From positions 62,001 through 126,000 of the forward strand of contig JACPVJ010000082.1 in assembly GCA_016191785.1 (NCBI GenBank): DNA of 64,000 nt. The letters run 5' to 3'. The position numbers and the translations under genes are program-made. This DNA comes from Myxococcales bacterium (lineage in GTDB: Bacteria; Myxococcota_A; Polyangia; Polyangiales; Polyangiaceae). Positions 57,087-64,000 of this stretch are shown here, in pieces. Position 1 is the first letter of the stretch, and each line of letters starts with the position of its first letter. The notes beneath the pieces are model-generated. The model did not search any database. It worked only from the letters and a program-made list of their open reading frames with translations, and was not told where the DNA came from.

Positions 57087-59228
57087 TCAGCGCGGGCGGC
57101 CGAGCAGGACCACCGTGCTGTGAGCTGAAACCAGGTACTCGCTCTGGGGGTCGAGCCAGGTTTCGCGGCCGTCCTCGGCGAAATCCGAGCCCTCGGTCAG
57201 GCTGGTGTCGACGACGCGGTGCCAGGGGTGGCCGTCGATCGCGGGCAGCTTCACGCCCCGCATCTGCCGGTCGGCGTTCAGGATCACGAACAGGAAGTAG
57301 TCCCCGGCGCCGAGCTCGGCCTCGCTTCCGTCCAGCTGGTAGGCCAGCACCCGCGCCTCGGGGTCGGACCACGCGGGCTCGCCGAGGTTCTGGCCGTACC
57401 AGCGGAGGTCCGGCACCTGATTCATGTTCTGGTCCCGGCCCGAGAAGTGACTGCGGCGCGAGAGCACCGGGTACTTGCGAACGAACTGGACCGCCTTCTG
57501 CACGAAGCGGAAGAAGCCGGCGTTCTTCTCGCGCAGCGACCAGTCGAACCACGAGAGGTCGTTGTCCTGACAGTAGGCGTTGTTGTTGCCCCGCTGCGTG
57601 CGCAAGAGCTCGTCGCCCCCGAGCAACATGGGCGTGCCGGCCGAGAACAGCAGGTGGCAGACGTGGTTCTTGGCGATCTGCCGGCGCAGCGCGTTCACCC
57701 GCGGGTCTTCGGTCTCGCCCTCGGCGCCGCAGTTCCAAGAGTGGTTGTCGTTCGTGCCGTCGCGGTTGCCCTCGCCGTTGGCTTCGTTGTGCTTGTGATC
57801 GTAGGCGACCAGATCCCAGAGCGTGAAGCCGTCGTGACAAGTCACGAAGTTGACGCTGTTGTACGGAGTCCGGCCGTCGTCCCCATACAGGTCCTGTGAG
57901 CCGGTCAGCCGGAACCCGAGCTCGCGCAGCTGGCCGCGCTCACCCCGGGCGAAGCGCCGGAGGGTGTCACGGAAACGCCCGTTCCACTCTGCCCAGTCCA
58001 CGGGGAAGTTCCCGACCTGGTAGGTCGCCAGATCCCACGGCTCGGCGATCAGCTTCACGCGCGAGAGCACCGGGTCTTGCGAGATGGCGTCGAAGAACGA
58101 CGCCGCCGTGCGAAAGGCGCCCTCTTGGCGCCCGAGCACCGACGCGAGGTCGAAGCGGAAGCCATCGACGTGCATCACCTCGACCCAGTAGCGCAGCGAG
58201 TCCATCACCAGGCGGATCACCGCCGGGTCGCCGAGGTTCAGGCTGTTGCCGCAGCCGCTGTAGTTCATGTAGTGGCGCCCGGGCTCGGTGGCGCTGCCGG
58301 TGAGCAAGTAGTAGCTGCGGTTGTCGATGCCGCGGAACGACAGCGTCGGACCGCGCTCGTCGCCCTCGGCCGAGTGGTTGTAGACCACGTCGAGGATCAC
58401 CTCGATCTTGGCGCGGTGAAGCTCGCGCACCAGGCTCTTGAGCTCGAAGACGGCAGCGCCCGGGGCCTTGCCCCAGGCGTACGAGCTCTCGGGCGCGAAG
58501 AAGCCCAACGTATTATAGCCCCAGTAGTTGGTGAGCCCCTTCTGCGTCAGGAAGTCCTCGACGAAGTACTCGTGGACCGGCAAGAGCTCGACCGCGTTCA
58601 CCCCGAGCTCGACCAGGTGCGGGATCTTCTCGATGAACCCCAGGTAGGTGCCCGGCTGGCGCACCCCCGCCGACGCATGCGCGGTGAACCCCTTGACGTG
58701 GACCTCGTAGATCACGAGCTGCTCGAAGGGAACGTTGGGCGGCGCGTCGCCCTGCCAGTCGAAGCGGTCGTCCACGACCACGCACTTCGGCATGGCGCGG
58801 GTCGAGTCGCGGGTGTCGAGCGAGAGATCGCGCGACGGCGAGTAGGGATCGTAGGCCAAGAGCACGTCGCTCTGGCTCTGCACCTTCCCGCTGAAGGCCC
58901 GGGCGTAGGGGTCGATGACGAGCTTGTGCTCGTTGAAGCGCAAGCCGTGCGCCGGCTCGAACGGCCCCCGTACCTTGAAGGCGTACAGCTGCCCCGGGCC
59001 GACGCCGTGGACGAATCCGTGGAACACGAAGCGCGTGCGCCGCGGCAGTCGAATCACGTCCGTGGGGGGACCGTCCGGGTGGTCGAAGAGCAGCAAGAAG
59101 ACGTCGGTGGCCTCGCGGCTGTAGAGGGCGAAGTTCACGCCGTCGGTGCGCGCGCTGGCGCCCAGGGGATGAAACTGCCCGGCCGAGACCGTCCTTCGGG
59201 TGTGCTCGCCGAGCTCGGGCGGGGCCAT
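57087..59228 (-). CDS. glgX: Glycogen debranching enzyme (GlgX-type)
   Basis: The 713-residue GH13 enzyme hydrolyses alpha-1,6 branches of glycogen or limit dextrin in the cytoplasm. A CBM48-type N-terminal domain (LGASARTDGVNFALYS, GQLYAFKVRGPF) precedes the catalytic barrel: VIYEVHVKGFT, DVVYNHSAEG, DGFRFDLASVLG (nucleophile Asp), LIAEPWD (acid/base Glu), and FVTCHDGFTLWDLVAY. TPMLLGGDELLRTQRGNNNAYCQD matches the family as separate blocks. Its length is typical. ATG 59228 (MAPPELGEH) is preferred; the in-frame extension to 59372 lies over the divergent synthase gene. No other glycogen gene is in the window. Confidence 0.95.
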   Translation of the reverse strand: MAPPELGEHTRRTVSAGQFHPLGASARTDGVNFALYSREATDVFLLLFDHPDGPPTDVIRLPRRTRFVFHGFVHGVGPGQLYAFKVRGPFEPAHGLRFNEHKLVIDPYARAFSGKVQSQSDVLLAYDPYSPSRDLSLDTRDSTRAMPKCVVVDDRFDWQGDAPPNVPFEQLVIYEVHVKGFTAHASAGVRQPGTYLGFIEKIPHLVELGVNAVELLPVHEYFVEDFLTQKGLTNYWGYNTLGFFAPESSYAWGKAPGAAVFELKSLVRELHRAKIEVILDVVYNHSAEGDERGPTLSFRGIDNRSYYLLTGSATEPGRHYMNYSGCGNSLNLGDPAVIRLVMDSLRYWVEVMHVDGFRFDLASVLGRQEGAFRTAASFFDAISQDPVLSRVKLIAEPWDLATYQVGNFPVDWAEWNGRFRDTLRRFARGERGQLRELGFRLTGSQDLYGDDGRTPYNSVNFVTCHDGFTLWDLVAYDHKHNEANGEGNRDGTNDNHSWNCGAEGETEDPRVNALRRQIAKNHVCHLLFSAGTPMLLGGDELLRTQRGNNNAYCQDNDLSWFDWSLREKNAGFFRFVQKAVQFVRKYPVLSRRSHFSGRDQNMNQVPDLRWYGQNLGEPAWSDPEARVLAYQLDGSEAELGAGDYFLFVILNADRQMRGVKLPAIDGHPWHRVVDTSLTEGSDFAEDGRETWLDPQSEYLVSAHSTVVLLGRPR

Positions 59229-59316
59229 GTCGCCGGGAAGGTACCAAGAGACCTGCCACGCGATATAGTGCTCGCATGAAACGGCGGGCTCTCGCGGGTT
59301 TGCGGGCGACGGCGAC

Positions 59317-60771
59317 GTGCAACTGACCGAGCTCGCCGACCGGCAGTCCTTGGTCACCGCGCTGACGATCATCGAGGCGCTCTACGTCCTCTTGCTGTCG
59401 GGCTGGATCTTGCTCGAAAAGCGCAGCCCGGCCGCGACACTAGCCTGGATCTTCGGCCTGATCGCGCTGCCCGGCGCCGGGTTCGTGATCTACTTCTTCT
59501 TCGGCCCACGCCGGGTGAGGCGGCGCCGCCTGCGCCGCTTGCGAGCGAAGCGCGCGGTGACGCATCCCGCGCTCGAGGCTGCAGCTCTGTCGATCCGCGA
59601 TCCGGCCACGGCCCGGGATGCCGCCCAGCTCTCGCTCTTGGTCGAGGCCGTGAACAAGGCGCCGCTCGCGCTGGCGACGCGCGCCGACGTGTTGATCGAC
59701 GGTGCCGAGACCTATTCCGCGATCTTGGAGGCGGTGGCCGCCGCCCGAGAGCACATCCACGTGCTCTATTACATCCTCGAACCCGACGAGACGGGCCGAG
59801 CCCTGCGGGACGCGCTGCTCGAGCGGGCGCGCGCCGGCGTGAAGGTGCGCGTGCTGGTCGACGCCGTGGGGTCGAGCCGCGCCAGACGCGCGCGGAGCTT
59901 CTTCGCACCCCTGAGAGCGGCTGGCGCCGAGATCGGCGTGTTCAACCCGGTCGGGCCCGCCGCGCTCTGGGGCCGGGTGCTCAACTTCCGCAACCATCGC
60001 AAGATCGTGATCGTGGACGGCCGCGTCGGTTTCACCGGCGGCATCAACGTCGCCGACGACGAGAACACCCAGCTCTGGCCCCAGGGCTGGCGCGACACCC
60101 ACCTCCGCCTCGAAGGCCCGTGCGTGGCCCAGCTGCAGCTCGTCTTCCTCGAAGACTGGTGTTACGCAAAGCAGAAGGCGCCCCACGACCCGACGCTGTT
60201 CCCACGGGACGAGGCGACGACGGGCGAGCTGGTGCAGATCGTGGACTCGGGCCCCGACAAGGAGCACGAGACCATCAAGGCGGCGTACTTCGCGGCGATG
60301 GGCGCCGCTTCCCGCCGCGTGTGGCTCACCACGCCCTACTTCGTCCCCGACGAAGCCATGTCGTTCGCGCTGATGGCTGCCGCGCTTCGCGGGGTGGACG
60401 TGCGCGTGCTCTTGCCCGCCAAGAGCGACTCGCGCACGGTCACCGCCGCCGGGCGGTCGCACTACGACGGCCTGCTGCGCTCCGGGGTCCGCATCTTCGA
60501 GTATCAGCCCCGGATGCTCCACGCCAAGACGTTGGTCGTCGACGACTGGCTCGGCTGCATCGGCACGGCGAACTTCGACAACCGCAGCTTCCGCCTGAAC
60601 TTCGAGGTGGCAGCGCTCGTCTACGGCAAGAAGGTCTCGGACGCCCTGGCAGCGGCCTTCGAGAGCGATCTGACGGAGGCCAAGCAGATCACGATCGCGA
60701 GCCGCCTCCGGCTGCCGCTGGGTCGCCGGTTGTTCGAGGGCGCTGCGCGCCTGCTCTCGCCGTTGCTCTGA
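59317..60771 (+). CDS. Cardiolipin synthase, PLD family
   Basis: The 484-residue membrane enzyme joins two phosphatidylglycerol molecules to make cardiolipin. Two N-terminal membrane helices (about 14-32 and 40-62) are followed by two HKD (HxKxxxxD) motifs: NHRKIVIVDG with H227 and LHAKTLVVDD with H402, each followed by Gly-rich tails (GFTGGIN, GTANFDNRSF). This is the two-helix, two-HKD layout of bacterial Cls. The GTG start at 59317 is 88 bp from the divergent glgX start. Confidence 0.93.
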   Translation: MQLTELADRQSLVTALTIIEALYVLLLSGWILLEKRSPAATLAWIFGLIALPGAGFVIYFFFGPRRVRRRRLRRLRAKRAVTHPALEAAALSIRDPATARDAAQLSLLVEAVNKAPLALATRADVLIDGAETYSAILEAVAAAREHIHVLYYILEPDETGRALRDALLERARAGVKVRVLVDAVGSSRARRARSFFAPLRAAGAEIGVFNPVGPAALWGRVLNFRNHRKIVIVDGRVGFTGGINVADDENTQLWPQGWRDTHLRLEGPCVAQLQLVFLEDWCYAKQKAPHDPTLFPRDEATTGELVQIVDSGPDKEHETIKAAYFAAMGAASRRVWLTTPYFVPDEAMSFALMAAALRGVDVRVLLPAKSDSRTVTAAGRSHYDGLLRSGVRIFEYQPRMLHAKTLVVDDWLGCIGTANFDNRSFRLNFEVAALVYGKKVSDALAAAFESDLTEAKQITIASRLRLPLGRRLFEGAARLLSPLL

Positions 60772-60775
60772 TGGC

Positions 60776-61159
60776 TCAGTCCACCTTGACGGGCTTCAGG
60801 CACGGGCGCGGCGGCACCGGCGAGAGACACACCAGGGGCTGGGGCGGCCTGGGCGGCTCTTTCGCGGCCGCGTCGCGACCGGCGTCGGGAGGCACGACGA
60901 CCTGACTCAAGCAGGGCCTCGGGACGTCCGCGTCGGGCCCGGCGTCGGACACGATCGACACCGAGGCGTCCCGCGGGCCGAGCGGCACCGACAAGCACAT
61001 CGTGGGCTCGGCGTCGGCACGCACGGCCGGCTCGAGACACGGGCGGAAGAGCGCGTCGCAGGCCGTCTGCGTCGTGGCGATGGTCGCCATGGCCGACGCG
61101 ACGAACAGGCGGCGGCGGCCGAGGATGACGTCGCGGTCGGACTTGTCCCGCGGGCTCAT
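60776..61159 (-). CDS. Small exported protein with repeated Cys-Leu motifs
   Basis: The 127-residue protein is not recognised. It has an N-terminal RRR-LFVASAMATIATTQTAC stretch (residues 15-34) that could be a Tat-like or lipoprotein signal. Five Cys-Leu motifs follow: RPCLEP (39-44), TMCLSV (53-58), RPCLSQ (81-86), LVCLSP (109-114) and RPCLKP (118-123), separated by Asp/Ala/Pro-rich spacers. Only the N-terminal Cys lacks Leu. The spacing is irregular. Its ATG overlaps the stop of the CBS gene by one base, so they are probably co-translated. The in-frame open frame to 63985 is antisense to other genes. Confidence 0.6.
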   Translation of the reverse strand: MSPRDKSDRDVILGRRRLFVASAMATIATTQTACDALFRPCLEPAVRADAEPTMCLSVPLGPRDASVSIVSDAGPDADVPRPCLSQVVVPPDAGRDAAAKEPPRPPQPLVCLSPVPPRPCLKPVKVD

Positions 61160-61548
61160 CAGCCGCCGAGCTTTCCCGAGACCAACGCGCGCACGACGTC
61201 CATGGTGGAGAGGATGCCCGCCAGGTGCCCCTGCGCGTCGACCACCACCAGGCGGTGACTGCCGGTGTCGACCATCCGCTGGGCGGCGTCGAGCACGGGA
61301 TCGCTGGCGTTCACCGCGAACACGAACGGGCTCATTACGTCCTCGACCGTCGCGGCGTGGAGCTTGTTCGGACGATTCGGATCCGCCAGATCGCTCTTCG
61401 TGACCAGTCCGAGCAGGTGCCCGCCCGCGTCTTGCACCGGGGCGCCACTGACGCCCTTCTGGGTGAGCCCCCACGCCAGGTCGTCGACCGGGGTGTCGGG
61501 CGCCACGGTCATCACGTTCCTGGTCATGATGTCTTCGACCTTGAGCAT
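61159..61548 (-). CDS. CBS-domain pair protein
   Basis: The 129-residue protein is a stand-alone Bateman module of two CBS domains: KVEDIMTRNVMTVAPDTPVDD, VSGAPVQDAGGHLLGLVTKSDL (short blocks), TVEDVMSPFVFAVNASDPVLDA and HRLVVVDAQGHLAGILSTMD. Such modules bind adenosyl nucleotides and regulate partners; the partner is unknown. The ATG at 61548 (MLKVEDIMTRNV) is the family start; upstream codons to 61596 are unlikely. It overlaps the Cys-Leu protein's start by one base. Confidence 0.9.
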   Translation of the reverse strand: MLKVEDIMTRNVMTVAPDTPVDDLAWGLTQKGVSGAPVQDAGGHLLGLVTKSDLADPNRPNKLHAATVEDVMSPFVFAVNASDPVLDAAQRMVDTGSHRLVVVDAQGHLAGILSTMDVVRALVSGKLGG

Positions 61549-61618
61549 CGGCGTTCTCCCGGTGACCGATAGAAGTACTCGCACGCCGCCGGGCAATCAA
61601 CGATGTACACTCCGCCCC

Positions 61619-62305
61619 GTGTCCAACAAGAGAAAGCTCCGGCGCGCCCATGCGCCGACTGGCAACGCCAGCCCCGGCGCCGCGCCGAGCCGCGAGGCGC
61701 TCCGCCGCCAGACCGCCACCGAACGGTTCTCGAAGGCGGGCTCCGAGAAGCTGTGGCTCGCGCTTTTGGGTTGGGAGCCCGATCGGGTCGCTCGCGCCTG
61801 GCTCGCGCAGGCGGTGAACGACGTCGCGCGCGCCAAGGGCCCGCCGGTGGTCGAGGCCCTGGCGCCGCACGCGCCCGCCGCCGCCGCCCAGCTCGATCCG
61901 TCGACCATCGAGAGCGCGCTCGAGATCTGGACCGCATCCGGAGACGGCTACGACCCGAGCGACCCCTCGCCCCGCTGGCACTATCTGGCCAACCTGGCAC
62001 AGAAGGTGGGTCTCGGCGCGACCACCCCCGAGGCCTATCAGGACGACTGGGAGGCGTGGTGCGGGTTGGTCCTGGCCTCGGCGCCGCGCGCCCTCTTGAT
62101 GTCTTCCCTGGCCCAGACCGAGCAGGCTGCCATCGCGCTCGGGAACGTGACGCGGTCGGCGCGCATCGCGGGCCTGGTGAACCTGTCGCGGGCGATGTGG
62201 TCCGCGGTCGCCTACGGCGACGACGCCACCTTCGATCACCTCGAGCGCGCAGGAACGGAGTGGCTCGGAAACATCGCGGGGAAGATCCGCCCCGGAGGGG
62301 CCTGA
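61619..62305 (+). CDS. Protein of unknown function (228 aa)
   Basis: I do not recognise this gene. The product begins at GTG 61619, has a basic N-terminal 40 residues, then a mainly helical region with Trp-rich blocks (KLWLALLGWEPDRVARAWL, RWHYLANLAQKVG, DDWEAWCGLVLASAPRALLM). There are no membrane helices or signal peptide. It ends 3 bp before the flavoprotein ATG on the same strand, so it may share its transcript and pathway. Confidence 0.65.
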   Translation: MSNKRKLRRAHAPTGNASPGAAPSREALRRQTATERFSKAGSEKLWLALLGWEPDRVARAWLAQAVNDVARAKGPPVVEALAPHAPAAAAQLDPSTIESALEIWTASGDGYDPSDPSPRWHYLANLAQKVGLGATTPEAYQDDWEAWCGLVLASAPRALLMSSLAQTEQAAIALGNVTRSARIAGLVNLSRAMWSAVAYGDDATFDHLERAGTEWLGNIAGKIRPGGA

Positions 62306-62308
62306 GCC

Positions 62309-64000
62309 ATGACCGAACCGACAGTCCCCACGCACGCACGCGTGGTCGTCATCGGTGGCGGCGTGATCGGCTGCTCCGTCGCGTATCACCTGGCCCAGAT
62401 GGGCTGGAAAGAGATCGTGCTGCTGGAGCAGGACCGGCTCACCTCGGGCACCACCTGGCACGCCGCGGGGCTGATGGTGACCTTCGGCTCGACTTCCGAG
62501 ACCTCGACCGAGATGCGCAAGTACTCGCGCGACCTCTACAGCCGCCTCGAAACCGAGACCGGGCTGTCCACCGGTTTCGAGCCGGTCGGTTTCATCGAGC
62601 TCGCGACCGAGCCCGATCGGCTCGAAGAGTACCGACGGGTCGCCGCCTTCAACCGGCACTGCGGCGTCGACGTGCACGAGATCTCGGGCGCTCAAGTGCA
62701 CGAGCTGTTTCCTCTGGCCAAGACCGACGACGTGCTCGCGGGCTTCTACGTGAAAGGCGACGGCCGCGTGAACCCGGTGGACGCCACCATGAGCTTGGCC
62801 AAGGGCGCCCAGCTCCGCGGCGTGACGATCGTCGAAGGGGTCGCCGTGACCGGCCTCACCAGCGCGCGTGGCGCGGTGCGCGGCGTCACCACCAGCCACG
62901 GCGAGATCCAGGCCGAGGTGGTGGTGAACTGCGCCGGCATGTGGGGTCGCCAGCTGGCCGAGAAGTCCGGCGTGAACGTGCCGCTGCAGGCCGCGGAGCA
63001 CTACTACCTGATCACCGACAAGGTTCCGGGCCTGTCGAAGACCTTCCCCGTGATCGAGGACCCGGCCTCCTACGGCTACTACCGCGAAGAGGTCGGGGGG
63101 CTGATGATCGGCCTGTTCGAGCCGGTGTGCGCGCCGTGGAAGGTCGAAGGGGTTCCGGACGATTTCTCGTTCGGCGAGATCACCCCCGACTGGGACCGCA
63201 TGGGCCCGTACGTCGAGAAGGCGATGAAGCGCGTCCCCATCTCGCTCGAGGTCGGCGTGCGCAAGTTCTTCTGCGGCCCCGAGAGCTTCACTCCGGATCT
63301 CGCGCCGGTGGTCGGCGAAGCCCCCGAGCTCCGGAACTACTTCGTGGCCGCCGGCCTCAACTCCATCGGCATCATCACCGGCCCGGGGCTCGGGCGCGCG
63401 CTGGCCCACTGGATCGTCACCGGTCGTCCCGACGTGGACATCACCGGGATGAACATCGATCGCCTGCACACCTACCAGGCGAACCCCGAGTACCGGCGCA
63501 CGCGCACCGTCGAGTCGTTGGGCATGGTCTACCAGTGCCACTACCCCACGCGCTCGATGCAGACCGCGCGCGACGCGAAGAAGTCGGCCATCTACGACCG
63601 GCTCGCGGCTCGGGGAGCGTACTTCCGGGACGTGAGCGGCTGGGAAGGTGCCGATTGGTACGCGCCCCCCGGCAGCGCGCCGGACCCGGGCCCGCTCTCG
63701 TGGGGCCGGCAGAGCTGGTTCCCCCAGTGGGAGGCCGAGCACCGCGCCGCCCGCGAGGGCGTGATCCTGATGGACATGTCGTTCATGGCGAAGTTCTGGG
63801 TCGAGGGCCGGGACGCCGGCCGCTTCCTGAATTTCCTCTCGGCCAACGACGTGGACGGGCCGACCGGCACCATCACCTACACCCAGTGGCTCAACGCCGG
63901 CGGCACGCTCGAGGCCGACCTGACGGTGACCAAGCTTTCTGACGAGCGCTACTGGGTGGTCGCGTCCGACACGGCCCACCGGCATGCGCTGACCTGGATG
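62309..64000 (+). CDS. FAD-dependent oxidoreductase with GcvT-like domain (dimethylglycine/sarcosine dehydrogenase type), 3' end missing
   Basis: The frame is open from ATG 62309 to the edge (564 codons, no stop). The N-terminus has the dinucleotide-binding VVVIGGGVIGCSVAYHLA. TSGTTWHAAGLM matches the segment where mammalian dimethylglycine dehydrogenase attaches FAD to His. AAGLNSIGIITGPGLGRAL is the C-terminal flavin loop. From about residue 440 it moves into a GcvT/aminomethyltransferase-like domain (REGVILMDMSFMAKFWVEG, FLNFLSANDV). It should demethylate an N-methylglycine, passing the one-carbon unit to folate; the substrate is inferred from the family. The upstream 228-residue gene lies 3 bp away. 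Confidence 0.88.
   Translation, partial: MTEPTVPTHARVVVIGGGVIGCSVAYHLAQMGWKEIVLLEQDRLTSGTTWHAAGLMVTFGSTSETSTEMRKYSRDLYSRLETETGLSTGFEPVGFIELATEPDRLEEYRRVAAFNRHCGVDVHEISGAQVHELFPLAKTDDVLAGFYVKGDGRVNPVDATMSLAKGAQLRGVTIVEGVAVTGLTSARGAVRGVTTSHGEIQAEVVVNCAGMWGRQLAEKSGVNVPLQAAEHYYLITDKVPGLSKTFPVIEDPASYGYYREEVGGLMIGLFEPVCAPWKVEGVPDDFSFGEITPDWDRMGPYVEKAMKRVPISLEVGVRKFFCGPESFTPDLAPVVGEAPELRNYFVAAGLNSIGIITGPGLGRALAHWIVTGRPDVDITGMNIDRLHTYQANPEYRRTRTVESLGMVYQCHYPTRSMQTARDAKKSAIYDRLAARGAYFRDVSGWEGADWYAPPGSAPDPGPLSWGRQSWFPQWEAEHRAAREGVILMDMSFMAKFWVEGRDAGRFLNFLSANDVDGPTGTITYTQWLNAGGTLEADLTVTKLSDERYWVVASDTAHRHALTWM

Noticed and set aside
61160-63985. The long minus-strand extension upstream of the Cys-Leu protein
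   Set aside because: It lies opposite the CBS gene, the unknown gene and the flavoprotein. Only the final 127 codons, starting at the ATG that overlaps the CBS stop, look real.

Overview
The window is GC-rich DNA with strong G/C bias at third codon positions and dense coding on both strands. The gene families point to a large-genome myxobacterium, probably Polyangiales/Sorangium-like: Hanks-type Ser/Thr kinases, an FHA-containing enhancer-binding protein, PilZ proteins, AgmX-type domains, and many Gly/Ser-rich, Cys-rich lipoproteins. This placement is an inference from gene content; there is no rRNA to confirm it.

Layout. 1-3.4 kb (minus strand): a truncated radical SAM gene, a MazF-like toxin with its ribbon-helix-helix antitoxin, and a PBP4-type D-Ala-D-Ala carboxypeptidase. 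3.5-8.3 kb: an orphan peptide-binding lipoprotein, an exported unknown, CTP synthase (pyrG) and a convergent DAG-kinase-like lipid kinase. 8.3-14.9 kb: a HEAT-repeat lipoprotein followed by a TPR-associated TRAP transporter (TatT, TatP, TatQ, TatM) with repeat and acidic extensions. 14.9-21.2 kb (minus): a CsdA/DbpA-type RNA helicase with a tandem-repeat tail, a MATE exporter, and a protein with two Ser/Thr kinase domains. 21.3-25.9 kb: a small exported unknown and two translationally coupled proteins that each carry three DsbA-like domains, followed by a convergent second Ser/Thr kinase. 28.1-31.9 kb: a divergent PilZ pair, a lipoprotein esterase and glyoxalase II. 32.0-34.2 kb: tRNA-Arg(CCG), then a small accessory patch with an orphan antitoxin-like gene, a broken Cys-rich gene and an AAA/DUF4143 ATPase behind a palindrome. 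34.2-41.6 kb: an M20-type peptidase, a hotdog thioesterase, a SulP transporter, two Cys-rich lipoproteins, a tri-heme cytochrome lipoprotein, a DUF4336 protein and an AgmX-type lipoprotein. 41.7-52.9 kb: icd, mdh and an acetate kinase-PduL fusion, interspersed with Cys-rich lipoproteins, an FHA-AAA+ regulator, a parvulin and an aminotransferase. 53-57 kb: a Pro-rich lipoprotein and tandem 580-residue Cys-rich paralogues. 57-64 kb: glgX, a cardiolipin synthase, a Cys-Leu-motif protein, a CBS protein, an unknown, and a dimethylglycine-dehydrogenase-like flavoprotein cut by the right edge.

How the genes fit together. Icd, Mdh and the AckA-PduL fusion cover a TCA/overflow node. The fusion alone could convert acetyl-CoA to acetate plus ATP through acetyl phosphate. 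The Tat(T/P/Q/M) set is a complete solute importer. The two triple-DsbA proteins lie between two kinase genes in a window crowded with secreted Cys-rich proteins, so a role in envelope disulfide chemistry is plausible but unproven.

The most unusual items are the AckA-PduL fusion, the six-domain DsbA pair, the double-kinase protein, the palindrome/ATPase patch, the bEBP with a degenerate GAFTGA motif, the duplicated 580-residue lipoproteins with conserved upstream elements, and the small protein with repeated Cys-Leu motifs.
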